Source of the DNA: Wenyingzhuangia sp. 2_MG-2023
GTDB lineage: Bacteria; Bacteroidota; Bacteroidia; Flavobacteriales; Flavobacteriaceae
Length of the DNA stretch: 64,000 nucleotides
Direction of reading: 5' to 3'
Assembly: GCF_030548295.1 (NCBI RefSeq)
Contig: NZ_JAUOSB010000001.1
Span: forward strand, 620,001-684,000
Below the pieces are notes generated by a model that was not told the DNA's origin, did no database searches, and saw nothing but the letters and a program-made list of their open reading frames with translations. The number at the start of each line of letters is the position of its first letter. Position 1 is the first letter of the stretch. Shown in pieces: positions 36,689 to 45,655 of this stretch. The position numbers were made by a program, and so were the translations under genes.

Positions 36689-38842
36689 ATGAAAAAGAAA
36701 CAGCTACAAATGGATAGAAAGACCTTTATGAAGGTGTCTTTGCTTTCTGGAACAGGAGTTATTTTTGGAGTTAATTTTTTACAAAGCTGCAAGTCAAAAA
36801 AAGAAACACCTATAGATTTAGAATCGTTAAACTACAATGATTTTAATGCATATATTCAAATAGCAAATAATGGAATGGTTACTATCTATGCTCCCAATCC
36901 AGAAATTGGTCAAGGAGTAAAAACTTCTATGCCTATGATTGTTGCTGAGGAGTTAGATGTACCTTGGAAACACGTAAGAGTGGTACAAGCAAATTTAGAT
37001 ACTCAAAAGTATACAAGACAAGTTGCGGGAGGTAGTCAGTCTATTCGTTTCTCTTGGATGCTATTACGTGAGGCTGGTGCTACAGCAAGACAAATGCTTG
37101 TAAATGCAGCAGCTTTAGAATGGAAAGTGGAACCTGCCGATTGTAGTACAAGTGATGGATATGTAATACATCCGAACGGCAAAAAATTAGGATATGGTGA
37201 TTTGGTGTTGAAGGCTGCAACTTTAGAAATACCAGAAAAGGTAATGTTAAAAGATCCTAAAGATTTTAAAATTATAGGAAAACAAGCCCGTAATGTAGAT
37301 AATTTTAAAATTACACAAGGAAGCCCTTTGTATGGAATGGATTATTTTGAAGAAGGGATGGTGTATGCTTCTATTATACATCCTCCTGCTTTTGGACAAA
37401 AATTAATTGACTTTGATGATTCTGAAGCCAAAAAAATAGATGGAGTTTCTGAAATAATTAAAATAGGAAATAATATAGCAGTAATTGGAATCAATACTTG
37501 GATAGCTTTTCAAGGGAAAAAAGCAGTAAAGGCTACTTATTCCGAAGCCAATAAAAAAGAAAGTTCTACTTATTTTGATGAGGTAATGGATAACATTTTA
37601 TCTGGAGAAAAAGTCAAAGGAAGTAAAGCTAAAAAATTACGTGAGGATGGAAATATTACAAAAGCATTTAAAGAAGCCGATCAAATTATAGAAAGAGTAT
37701 ATGAAGCTCCTTTTTTAGCACACAATACCATGGAGCCAATGAACTTTTTTGCCAATGTAACTCCTGATAAAATTGAGTTAAAAGGACCTATTCAAACTCC
37801 TGAGCTAACAGCCAGGCAAGTCGCGAATAATTTAAAAAGAAATGTTAACGAGGTTTCTTTAGAAATGTGCAGAATTGGTGGTGGTTTTGGAAGACGTTTA
37901 AAAGGAGATTATGCTATTGAAGCAGCTTTAATTTCTGATAAAATAAAGAAACCAGTAAAATTAGTTTACAGTCGAGAGGACGATATGACTACAGGTTGGT
38001 ACAGGCCTAAAGTAAAGTATAAAATTAGAGCAGCTGTTAAGGATGGAAAAATTACAGGATATCATTTAACAGAAGCTTCTGTGAACGCAACTATTAATAA
38101 ACAGAGAGCTGATTTCTTCCCTTCTGGGGCGATAGATAATTTATTGATAGAAACACATAGCATAAAAAGTAAGGTGACTTGTTTTGCTTGGAGAGCACCT
38201 ATTTGTAATTTTTTAGCTTTTGCAGAACAAAGCTTTTTTGATGAATTAGCTTTAGAATTAAAAATAAGTCCTGTTCAAATGCGAATGGATTTGTTAGAAA
38301 ATGCAAAAAAACACAAGGATAACAATATGCAGTATTCTCCTGAAAGAATGCAAGCAGTAATTCAAAAAGTAGTGGCAGATGCAAATTGGGGAAATACTCC
38401 AAAAGGAGTACATCAAGGATTAAGTGTGTACTACAGTCATAACAGTCATGTGGCTCAAATTTCAGAGGTTGAAATTAAAGAGAATCAACCAGTTGTAACC
38501 AAAGTGTATTGTGCAGTAGATTGTGGAATAGTAGTAAATCCTATGGGAGCTGCAGCACAAGCAGAAGGTGGAATTATTGATGGAATTGGACATGCTATGT
38601 TTAGTGAAATGATAGTTGAAAATGGAGTGCCAAAAAGCAATAATTTTCATCAGTATAAATTAACAAGGTTAAAAAATGCTCCGCAAGTAGAAGTTTCTTT
38701 TGTAGAAAGTTTAGAAGCTCCAACAGGAATGGGAGAACCTACTTTACCACCAGCACCTGCAGCAGCAGCCAATGCTATTTATGCGGCTACAGGAAAAAGA
38801 TTGAGAAAACATCCGTTTGTGAAAAATGGATTAAATAGTTAA
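36689..38842 (+). CDS. Molybdopterin-binding subunit, xanthine dehydrogenase family (IorB-like)
   Basis: A 717-residue catalytic subunit binding molybdopterin cytosine dinucleotide. Typical blocks are NPEIGQGVKTSMPMIVAEEL, GGSQSIRFSWMLLREAGATAR, GGGFGRR and the active-site Glu in GMGEPTLPPAP near 682. The N-terminus (MDRKTFMKVSLLSGTG...LQSC) looks like a Tat-type leader with RK in place of RR and ends in a lipobox at Cys34, so the enzyme may be a periplasmic lipoprotein. The substrate is unknown; IorB relatives oxidise N-heterocycles or aldehydes. Confidence 0.92.
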   Translation: MKKKQLQMDRKTFMKVSLLSGTGVIFGVNFLQSCKSKKETPIDLESLNYNDFNAYIQIANNGMVTIYAPNPEIGQGVKTSMPMIVAEELDVPWKHVRVVQANLDTQKYTRQVAGGSQSIRFSWMLLREAGATARQMLVNAAALEWKVEPADCSTSDGYVIHPNGKKLGYGDLVLKAATLEIPEKVMLKDPKDFKIIGKQARNVDNFKITQGSPLYGMDYFEEGMVYASIIHPPAFGQKLIDFDDSEAKKIDGVSEIIKIGNNIAVIGINTWIAFQGKKAVKATYSEANKKESSTYFDEVMDNILSGEKVKGSKAKKLREDGNITKAFKEADQIIERVYEAPFLAHNTMEPMNFFANVTPDKIELKGPIQTPELTARQVANNLKRNVNEVSLEMCRIGGGFGRRLKGDYAIEAALISDKIKKPVKLVYSREDDMTTGWYRPKVKYKIRAAVKDGKITGYHLTEASVNATINKQRADFFPSGAIDNLLIETHSIKSKVTCFAWRAPICNFLAFAEQSFFDELALELKISPVQMRMDLLENAKKHKDNNMQYSPERMQAVIQKVVADANWGNTPKGVHQGLSVYYSHNSHVAQISEVEIKENQPVVTKVYCAVDCGIVVNPMGAAAQAEGGIIDGIGHAMFSEMIVENGVPKSNNFHQYKLTRLKNAPQVEVSFVESLEAPTGMGEPTLPPAPAAAANAIYAATGKRLRKHPFVKNGLNS

Positions 38843-38849
38843 ATGTTTC

Positions 38850-39857
38850 ATGACTCACGAGTTTAAAGAAATTATAGAAGCATACGTTAAAGCAAAGTCT
38901 TTTTCTAAAAATACGGTGTTAGCCACTTTAGTGGCTGTTAACGGTTCGTCTTATAGAAAAGAGGGAGTACGAATGTTAATTCATGAAAATCAGCAAATTG
39001 TTGGAGCAGTAAGTGGAGGTTGTGTAGAAAAAGAAGTGGTGTTGCAATCTCAATCGGTGTTTGCTACAGGGCAATCTAAATTAATTAGTTACGATGGTAG
39101 ATACCGATTAGGATGCGAAGGAACCTTGTACTTGTTGTTAGAAAAGTTAGAAATTTCAGAGGAGGTTGTTCTTAAAATTCAAGAAGCCTTTACGGATAGA
39201 ATATCTTTTACTTTGCAAACGTTTTATGATGACGAGACTATAGCTGGAGGAGGAACACAAATTCAATTAGGTAATTTGATAACTTCTCTTTCTAATTTTA
39301 ATCTTACAGATGTATTTCCTAATCGTTTTTGTCAAACTATGCAGCCTATATTTCAACTGTACATTATAGGTACAGAGCATGATGCAAACACTTTAAGTCA
39401 GCAAGCTTCTTTTTTAGGCTGGGAAGTGATTATTGTAAATGCTACTAAAACTGTAAGAATAATTGATGATTTTATAGGGGCCAAAAAAATCATTAACATA
39501 GAAGTAGGAAAACAAAACGAATTGGTAATTGATCATCAAACAGCTATTGTGTTGATGAATCATAATTATGCAAAAGATTTACAATTTTTAAAACATCTAA
39601 AAAACACAAAACCAATTTATATAGGTTTGTTAGGAGCCAAAAAAAGAAAAGAGCAGTTGTTTCATGCTTTAATAGAAGATGACATGGGAATTTCTGAAGA
39701 GTTTTTAGAAATTATTCACGGACCTACAGGTTTAGATATTGGTTCTGTTACTCCACAAGAAATTGCAGTTTCTATTGTTGCAGAAATTATAGCTATTAAT
39801 AAAAATAAGGAAGTAACTAATCTGCAAAACACCAATAGTTGTAAAATTTTGATGTAA
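38850..39857 (+). CDS. XdhC/CoxI family molybdenum-enzyme maturation protein
   Basis: A 335-residue XdhC-type protein. It has the N-terminal XdhC region (AVSGGCVEKEVV) and the C-terminal Rossmann-like XdhC_C domain (YIGLLGAKKRKEQL, GLDIGSVTPQEIAVSIVAEI). Such proteins bind the molybdenum cofactor, help add the terminal sulfur and insert it into hydroxylases. Its place between the hydroxylase and the MocA-like gene supports this role. Confidence 0.92.
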   Translation: MTHEFKEIIEAYVKAKSFSKNTVLATLVAVNGSSYRKEGVRMLIHENQQIVGAVSGGCVEKEVVLQSQSVFATGQSKLISYDGRYRLGCEGTLYLLLEKLEISEEVVLKIQEAFTDRISFTLQTFYDDETIAGGGTQIQLGNLITSLSNFNLTDVFPNRFCQTMQPIFQLYIIGTEHDANTLSQQASFLGWEVIIVNATKTVRIIDDFIGAKKIINIEVGKQNELVIDHQTAIVLMNHNYAKDLQFLKHLKNTKPIYIGLLGAKKRKEQLFHALIEDDMGISEEFLEIIHGPTGLDIGSVTPQEIAVSIVAEIIAINKNKEVTNLQNTNSCKILM

Positions 39858-39858
39858 A

Positions 39859-40464
39859 ATGATTCAAAACACAGCCTTTTTAATAGTAGCGGCAGGAGGT
39901 TCTAAAAGAATGAAAAAACCTAAGCAATTACTTCCTTTCAAAAACGATGTTTTGTTAACACATGCCATTAAACAAGTGTTGGCTGTTTCTAAAGAAAATG
40001 TGTTTGTGGTTGTAGGAGCCAATTCCGATATGATTCATCAGGAAATAAAAGAGTTTCCTGTAAATGTAGTAGAAAATAAAGAATGGAAAAATGGAATAGG
40101 TAGTTCTATTGCGTGTGGAGTTTCTAAAATTCAACAACAAAATAAATACCAAAGAGTAATGGTGTTGTTGGCAGATCAGCCAAGTGTCAATTCTGATGAT
40201 ATTCAACAACTTTTACAGTTTCATATCACCAATAAGTATAAAATTACAAAAACATCTTGTGTTAATTATACGGGAGTTCCTGTTGTTTTTGAACGTTCTT
40301 TTTTTAAAGAATTAGCAATGTTGTCTAATGATAATGGAGCCAAATCAATTCTTAAAAATTACGAATCAGAGGTTGCTGATTTTTTTATAGAGAAAGAAAT
40401 TTTAGACATAGATACTCCCGAGGATTATACTAAAATGTTGAAAAGTTTGGATGCTTTGTTATAG
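39859..40464 (+). CDS. MocA-like molybdenum cofactor cytidylyltransferase
   Basis: A 201-residue nucleotidyltransferase with the signature LIVAAGGSKRMKKPKQLLPF near residues 7-26, NGIGSSIACG, LLADQPSVN and DIDTPEDY. MocA converts molybdopterin to the cytosine dinucleotide form used by xanthine-dehydrogenase-family enzymes, which matches the operon. It starts 1 bp after the xdhC-type stop codon. Confidence 0.88.
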   Translation: MIQNTAFLIVAAGGSKRMKKPKQLLPFKNDVLLTHAIKQVLAVSKENVFVVVGANSDMIHQEIKEFPVNVVENKEWKNGIGSSIACGVSKIQQQNKYQRVMVLLADQPSVNSDDIQQLLQFHITNKYKITKTSCVNYTGVPVVFERSFFKELAMLSNDNGAKSILKNYESEVADFFIEKEILDIDTPEDYTKMLKSLDALL

Positions 40465-40488
40465 ATTTGCGTTTCCAAATAAAAAGAT

Positions 40489-40866
40489 ATGGGAATTATT
40501 AGAGTTGAAAACATAAGAATATACAGCAATCATGGATGTTTACAAGAAGAAGCTAGAATAGGTTCCCACTATAGAGTAGATGTTGCTGTTAAGGCAGATT
40601 TGAGTACTTCGGCAGAATCCGATAAATTGGCAGATACTGTAGACTATGTGCAGATTAATAAAGTGGTAGAGGAAGAAGTGCTAAAACGCTCGGAGTTGTT
40701 AGAACATGTTGTAGAGCGTGTGTTGGTTCGTTTGTTAAAAGAAATTCCAATGATAGAAGAGGCTACCGTGGCATTGTCTAAATTGAATCCTCCAATTGGT
40801 GGTGATGTTCAGGCAGTAACCATAGAAATGACTAAAAAAAGATATGATTTTTCAAAAAAGATGTAA
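40489..40866 (+). CDS. folB: Dihydroneopterin aldolase
   Basis: A 125-residue FolB of the folate pathway, converting dihydroneopterin to 6-hydroxymethyl-dihydropterin. Motifs are IRVENIRIYSNHGCLQEEARIG with the substrate-contact residues, DTVDYVQINKVV and NPPIGGDVQAVTIEM. It lies 24 bp after the mocA-like gene and before tRNA-Cys. Confidence 0.95.
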   Translation: MGIIRVENIRIYSNHGCLQEEARIGSHYRVDVAVKADLSTSAESDKLADTVDYVQINKVVEEEVLKRSELLEHVVERVLVRLLKEIPMIEEATVALSKLNPPIGGDVQAVTIEMTKKRYDFSKKM

Positions 40867-40894
40867 AATGTATTGTGCAATGTACAAATTTATA

Positions 40895-40902
40895 TAAATT
40901 TG
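40895..40902 (+). promoter_or_regulatory. Promoter -7 box of tRNA-Cys
   Basis: TAAATTTG matches TAnnTTTG, ending 10 bp before the tRNA gene. A TTG-containing element lies about 19 bp upstream. Confidence 0.6.
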
Positions 40903-40912
40903 CACGCTCAAT

Positions 40913-40983
40913 GGTGTTTTGGCCGAGTGGCTAGGCAATGGTCTGCAAAACCATGTACAGCGGTTCGAATCCGCTAGACACCT
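40913..40983 (+). tRNA. tRNA-Cys (anticodon GCA)
   Basis: All arms fold: acceptor GGTGTTT/AGACACC, D arm GCC...GGC, anticodon arm ATGGT-CTGCAAA-ACCAT with anticodon GCA, and T arm AGCGG-TTCGAAT-CCGCT. Position 73 is U, the identity base for cysteine tRNAs. CCA is not encoded. Confidence 0.97.
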
Positions 40984-40984
40984 C

Positions 40985-41021
40985 AAAAAAACCATCACTT
41001 TGTTAAAAGTGATGGTTTTTT
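40985..41021 (+). terminator. Intrinsic terminator after tRNA-Cys
   Basis: Perfect stem AAAAAACCATCACTTT / AAAGTGATGGTTTTTT with a GTTA loop immediately after the tRNA. Confidence 0.95.
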
Positions 41022-41066
41022 GTTTTGTATTAAAAAGTCTGTAAAGCCAGTTATACATATGTTAAT

Positions 41067-41100
41067 AGAGAGTGGTTTTTGTGTCAGAGAGTGGTTTTTG
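41067..41100. repeat. 15-bp direct repeat before the MBL hydrolase gene
   Basis: AGAGAGTGGTTTTTG occurs at 41067-41081 and 41086-41100 (19 bp apart), about 100 bp before the MBL start. It may be a binding site or a short duplication. Confidence 0.6.
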
Positions 41101-41201
41101 GTCACATATTTTGTTGTTATTTCATAGTTTTTCAAACCTTTTTCTATTCAGATAATATGCATGTCCAACCCATTTTATATCTTTAAAAACAAAAAAAGAG
41201 A

Positions 41202-42065
41202 ATGAAAATTTATCCTATTGAAACAGGGAATTTTAAATTAGATGGTGGAGCAATGTTTGGAGTAGTGCCCAAAGCTATTTGGCAACGAACAAATCCTTCT
41301 GATGCGAAAAATAGGATTGATATGACGGCTCGTTCTTTGTTAATTGAAGATGGAAACCGTCTAATTTTAATAGATACAGGTTTGGGGAACAAACAAGATG
41401 ATAAGTTTTTTGGGCATTATGGTTTGTGGGGAGATTTTAGTTTGGATTTATCATTGGCAAATTATGGTTTTCACAGAGATGACATTACAGATGTGTTTCT
41501 AACGCATTTGCATTTTGATCATGTAGGAGGAGCTATTCAATGGAATCAAGACAAAACTTTTTTAGAGCCAGCATTTAAAAATGCAGTATTCTGGACTAAT
41601 GAAAATCATTGGCAATGGGCTACTGAACCAAACCCAAGAGAAAAAGCTTCTTTTCTAACAGATAATATTCAACCAATAGAAGAAAGTGGGCAGTTAAAGT
41701 TTGTGAATATCAATGGTAAAAAGCGTTCAAAAAACTCAGAACTAAATTTTGGCATATTTTATGCGGATGGTCATACCGAAAAACAAATGATTCCAATAAT
41801 TCAATACAAAGGAAAAACACTTGTTTTTATGGCGGATTTATTGCCAACCGTGGGGCACATTCCATTGCCATATGTAATGAGTTATGATACAAGACCTTTG
41901 CTAACTTTATCGGAAAAAGAATTGTTTTTGAATGAGGCAGCAAACAACGAGTATTTATTATTTATGCAACACGATGCTCATCATGAGATTTGTACAGTAC
42001 AGCATACAGAAAAAGGAGTAAGATTAAAAGAAACTTATACATTTATAGAAATATTTAATTCATGA
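41202..42065 (+). CDS. MBL fold metallo-hydrolase
   Basis: A 287-residue metallo-beta-lactamase fold hydrolase with the zinc motif THLHFDHVGG (about 104-113), a downstream DGHTEKQ histidine, MADLLPTVGH and a C-terminal HDAHHE. It has no signal peptide. Quorum-quenching lactonases and many other hydrolases share this pattern, so the substrate stays open. Its stop overlaps the start of the next gene by 4 bp (ATGA). Confidence 0.9.
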   Translation: MKIYPIETGNFKLDGGAMFGVVPKAIWQRTNPSDAKNRIDMTARSLLIEDGNRLILIDTGLGNKQDDKFFGHYGLWGDFSLDLSLANYGFHRDDITDVFLTHLHFDHVGGAIQWNQDKTFLEPAFKNAVFWTNENHWQWATEPNPREKASFLTDNIQPIEESGQLKFVNINGKKRSKNSELNFGIFYADGHTEKQMIPIIQYKGKTLVFMADLLPTVGHIPLPYVMSYDTRPLLTLSEKELFLNEAANNEYLLFMQHDAHHEICTVQHTEKGVRLKETYTFIEIFNS

Positions 42066-43720
42066 AAATAACAAAACAAATAACCATTGTAGCACTAAGT
42101 GCTTTTGTAGCAAGTTGTAGCTCTATTCGTAAAATAGCGGTTCCAGAAGGAAGTAACGTGTCGATTATGATCCCTGCGAAAAAAGTTTTTTCGGAAGATC
42201 AGGTAAATAATTGGTCTCATGCAGATTTGGCTACAGATTCTATTCCAGGAATCAGTTTGGCAAAAGCATATCAGTTTTTAAAAGGTAAAAAATCGGTGCC
42301 GGTAATTGTAGCGGTTACAGATTCTGGTACAGATATTTTGCATGAAGACTTAAAAGCAAATGTTTGGACCAATCCAAAAGAGATAGCAGGAAATGGTAAG
42401 GATGATGATAAAAATGGATTTATTGATGATATTCATGGATGGAACTTTTTAGGGTCTACTTACGATGAAACTTTGGAGATTACTAGAGTTTATAGAATGA
42501 CTAAGCCTAAATACGAAGGGAAAACTTCTGTAGATATCAAAAAGAAAGATGCGGATGATTATACAGCTTTTAAAGCTTTGGAAGAGGATTACAAGAAAAG
42601 TTTAGAAGAAGCTAAAAAAGGTCAAGAACAATACATGCAATATCAAGAAATGCTGAAAGGTGTTGAAATTGCTATGCGAAAATTAACAGGAAAGAAAGAT
42701 TATACGCTAAAGGATTTGAATGAAACCAATTCAACATTTGCAGAAGTAAATGCAAAAAAAGAAATGGCGATTAGAATTTTATCTTCTGGAAGTACTATTG
42801 AAGATCAAATAAAACAATTAGATGGGGCTGTAGATTATTACACATCAAAAGTAAATACGTATTACAACTTAGATTTTGATGGTAGAGCAGCATTAAACGA
42901 TGATGCTTATTCTATGGATACCAAAATTTATGGAGATAACAACGTGAAAAACCAAGGAGATGATGAAATTCACGGAACACATGTGTCAGGAATTATTTTA
43001 GCTGATAGAACAAATAATTTGGGTGCAAAAGGAGTTGTAGACAATGCTTTGTTGATGGCGGTTAGGATGGTGCCAAACGGAGATGAGTACGATAAAGATG
43101 TTGCATTAGGAATTAGATATGCAGTAGACAATGGAGCAAAAGTAATCAATACAAGTTTTGGAAAAGGATATTCTCCAAAAGCAGGATGGGTATACGATGC
43201 AATTAAATATGCAGCTAAAAAAGATGTTTTAATTGTAAATGCAGCAGGTAACGATGCACAAAATATAGATGAAAAAGTTAGTTACCCAACTGATGTTGAA
43301 GATACAAAAGAAATTTCGGACAACTTTTTAACGATTGGAGCAATTACTCGTTTTTACAATGATGGATTGTTGGCGAGTTTTACAAATTACGGAAAAAAAG
43401 GAGTAGACGTATTTGCACCAGGGCATGATATTTACAATACAGTTCCAGATAATGAATACAAAAAATTAAGTGGAACGTCTATGGCTTCTCCAGCTACAGC
43501 AGGTGTTGCGGCTTTAATTCGTTCTTATTATCCTGAGTTGTCTGCAAGTCAAGTAAAACATATTATTATGAATTCAGGTACTTTGGTAGATATGGAAGTT
43601 TCTTTACCAGGAGACGAAAGTAAAAAAGTAAAACTATCAGATGTTTCTAAAACAGGAAGAATTGTAAATGCTTATAATGCAATCTTAATGGCAGATGCAA
43701 TGGTAAACAAAAAGAAATAA
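42062..43720 (+). CDS. S8 family serine peptidase, lipoprotein
   Basis: A 552-residue subtilisin-like protease with lipobox VASC (Cys19). The catalytic triad is Asp87 in VTDSGTD, His near 304 in EIHGTHVSGI and Ser near 473 in SGTSMASPATAG. Between Asp and His there is an insertion of roughly 170 residues rich in Lys, Glu and Asp, far longer than in classical subtilisins. It has no propeptide of clear length. It is predicted in the periplasm or on the cell surface. It overlaps the MBL gene by 4 bp. Confidence 0.92.
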   Translation: MKITKQITIVALSAFVASCSSIRKIAVPEGSNVSIMIPAKKVFSEDQVNNWSHADLATDSIPGISLAKAYQFLKGKKSVPVIVAVTDSGTDILHEDLKANVWTNPKEIAGNGKDDDKNGFIDDIHGWNFLGSTYDETLEITRVYRMTKPKYEGKTSVDIKKKDADDYTAFKALEEDYKKSLEEAKKGQEQYMQYQEMLKGVEIAMRKLTGKKDYTLKDLNETNSTFAEVNAKKEMAIRILSSGSTIEDQIKQLDGAVDYYTSKVNTYYNLDFDGRAALNDDAYSMDTKIYGDNNVKNQGDDEIHGTHVSGIILADRTNNLGAKGVVDNALLMAVRMVPNGDEYDKDVALGIRYAVDNGAKVINTSFGKGYSPKAGWVYDAIKYAAKKDVLIVNAAGNDAQNIDEKVSYPTDVEDTKEISDNFLTIGAITRFYNDGLLASFTNYGKKGVDVFAPGHDIYNTVPDNEYKKLSGTSMASPATAGVAALIRSYYPELSASQVKHIIMNSGTLVDMEVSLPGDESKKVKLSDVSKTGRIVNAYNAILMADAMVNKKK

Positions 43721-43738
43721 AAAATATATTTTATGAAC

Positions 43739-43770
43739 AATACCAGCCTTTATTTAGGCTGGTATTTTTA
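43739..43770 (+). terminator. Intrinsic terminator after the S8 peptidase gene
   Basis: Perfect 11-bp stem AATACCAGCCT / AGGCTGGTATT around TTATTT, then TTTTATTT. It lies only 12 bp before the next start codon. Confidence 0.9.
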
Positions 43771-43781
43771 TTTATAACACA

Positions 43782-45611
43782 ATGAAAAAAGCTTTATTAC
43801 TATTGGTTTTTGTTGCAATAAGTGCAAACGCTCAGTATTGGCAACAAAAGACAGATTATAAAATGGATATAGATATGGATGTGAAAACATATCAATATTT
43901 AGGAAAACAAAAAATTACTTATAAAAACAATTCTCCAGAAACGTTGACCAAGGTCTATTTTCATTTGTATAACAATGCGTTTCAGCCCGGAAGTGCTATG
44001 GATGTTAAAATTCAGAATATGGTAGACCCAGATCGTAGAGTTGTTACTAATGTAGGTACAAAAGAAGCACCGATCAATCAAAGTAGAATAGCAATGTTAA
44101 AACCTGAAGAAGAAGGGTATTTAAAAATAAAAAAGCTATCTCAGAAAGGAACAGAACTTACATATAGTGTTCAAGGAACTATTCTGGAGGTTGAATTGGC
44201 AAAAGCTATCAAGCCAGGAAAGAAGACTTCTTTTGAGGTTGAATTTGAAGGTCAGGTTCCTAAACAGATTCGTCGTTCAGGGAGAGAAAGTAAAGAAGGT
44301 GTTACTTTGTCTATGACACAATGGTATCCAAAATTAGCCGCTTATGACGATGAAGGTTGGCATGCAAATCCTTATTTAGGAGCTGAGTTTTATGCAGATT
44401 GGGGAGATTATGAAGTAAACATTACCATTGACAAAGACTATACTATTGGAGGTACTGGATATTTGCAAAACCCACAAGAGATTGGACATGGTTATGAAAA
44501 CTCAGATAAAAAATTAAAACAAGAAGTGATAGATGGAAAATTGACTTGGAAATTCAAAGCTCCAAATGTTCACGATTTTTCTTGGGCTGCGGATAATGAT
44601 TATGAGCATTTAAAACATCAAGTTCCAAATGGTCCTGAGGTGCATTTCTTGTATAAAAATTCTTTAAGCGAGGAGAGAAAAACATCATGGGGAAAACTTC
44701 CTAAAATTATGGATAAATTGTTTGGTTTTTATAACAGTCAAGTTGGAGTTTACCCTTACAAACAATATACAGTAGTTCAAGGAGGCGATGGTGGAATGGA
44801 GTATGCAATGTGTACTTTGATTACAGGAGATAGAAATTACGAGAGTTTGGTTGGAGTTGTAGCGCATGAGCTGGCACATACTTGGTTCCAGTTTTTATTA
44901 GCGAGCAATGAAACCAAACATGCTTGGATGGATGAAGGATCTACTACGTATATTTCTACATTGATAGAAAGTCAGATTCTTGAAAATGACGAAGCTTCTT
45001 TTGGTCGTGTTTATAACTCGTATTTAAATTTGGCTACTAGTGGTAAAGAACAACCGATGACAACTCATGGAGATGCGTTTGATTATGGTTTTGGTTATGG
45101 AATTTCCTCTTATTCAAAAGGGTCTTTGTTTGTATTTCAATTAGGATATGTAATTGGAAAAGAGGCTTTGCAAAAGACTTTGAAAGATTATTTTAAGGCA
45201 TATAGTTTCAAACATCCTAAACCAGAAGATTTTATAAGAGTTGCAGAAAAGGCTTCTGGAATAGAATTGGATTGGTATTTGAATTATTGGACAAGAACCA
45301 CAAAAACGATTGATTATGAAGTGATAGCTCCAATCACTAATAAAATTACAATTAGCAGAAAAGGAAAAATGCCAATGCCAATAGAGTTAAAAATCACTTA
45401 CACAGATAATAGCGAAGAGTTGATTTATATTCCTTTAGATATTATGAGAGGACAGAAAAAATTAACAGATGCAACAGTATTAAATGATTGGGCTTGGGCA
45501 AAACCAACCTATGGTTTTGAAGCTAAAAAAGACTTTAAAAAAATAGAGATTGATCCAAATCAACAAATGATGGATGTGGATAGAACCAACAATGTTTGGG
45601 TGAAAAAATAA
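43782..45611 (+). CDS. M1 family metallopeptidase
   Basis: A 609-residue aminopeptidase-type protein with a signal peptide ending ISANA (about residue 17). The M1 zinc site is HELAHTWF near 362 plus the Glu in DEGSTTYIS about 19 residues later; GGMEYAMCTL is the usual GxMEN-like motif with Met-Glu-Tyr-Ala. It probably releases N-terminal residues from peptides outside the cytoplasm. The next gene overlaps its end. Confidence 0.93.
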   Translation: MKKALLLLVFVAISANAQYWQQKTDYKMDIDMDVKTYQYLGKQKITYKNNSPETLTKVYFHLYNNAFQPGSAMDVKIQNMVDPDRRVVTNVGTKEAPINQSRIAMLKPEEEGYLKIKKLSQKGTELTYSVQGTILEVELAKAIKPGKKTSFEVEFEGQVPKQIRRSGRESKEGVTLSMTQWYPKLAAYDDEGWHANPYLGAEFYADWGDYEVNITIDKDYTIGGTGYLQNPQEIGHGYENSDKKLKQEVIDGKLTWKFKAPNVHDFSWAADNDYEHLKHQVPNGPEVHFLYKNSLSEERKTSWGKLPKIMDKLFGFYNSQVGVYPYKQYTVVQGGDGGMEYAMCTLITGDRNYESLVGVVAHELAHTWFQFLLASNETKHAWMDEGSTTYISTLIESQILENDEASFGRVYNSYLNLATSGKEQPMTTHGDAFDYGFGYGISSYSKGSLFVFQLGYVIGKEALQKTLKDYFKAYSFKHPKPEDFIRVAEKASGIELDWYLNYWTRTTKTIDYEVIAPITNKITISRKGKMPMPIELKITYTDNSEELIYIPLDIMRGQKKLTDATVLNDWAWAKPTYGFEAKKDFKKIEIDPNQQMMDVDRTNNVWVKK

Positions 45612-45655
45612 CTAAAGAACCGTTTAAAAACAGTATATTCAAAGAAAAAATACCC

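Noticed and set aside
45596-45655. Upstream start for the nitronate monooxygenase-like gene
   Set aside because: It overlaps the M1 peptidase end and shows no family similarity; ATG 45656 fits the usual N-terminus.
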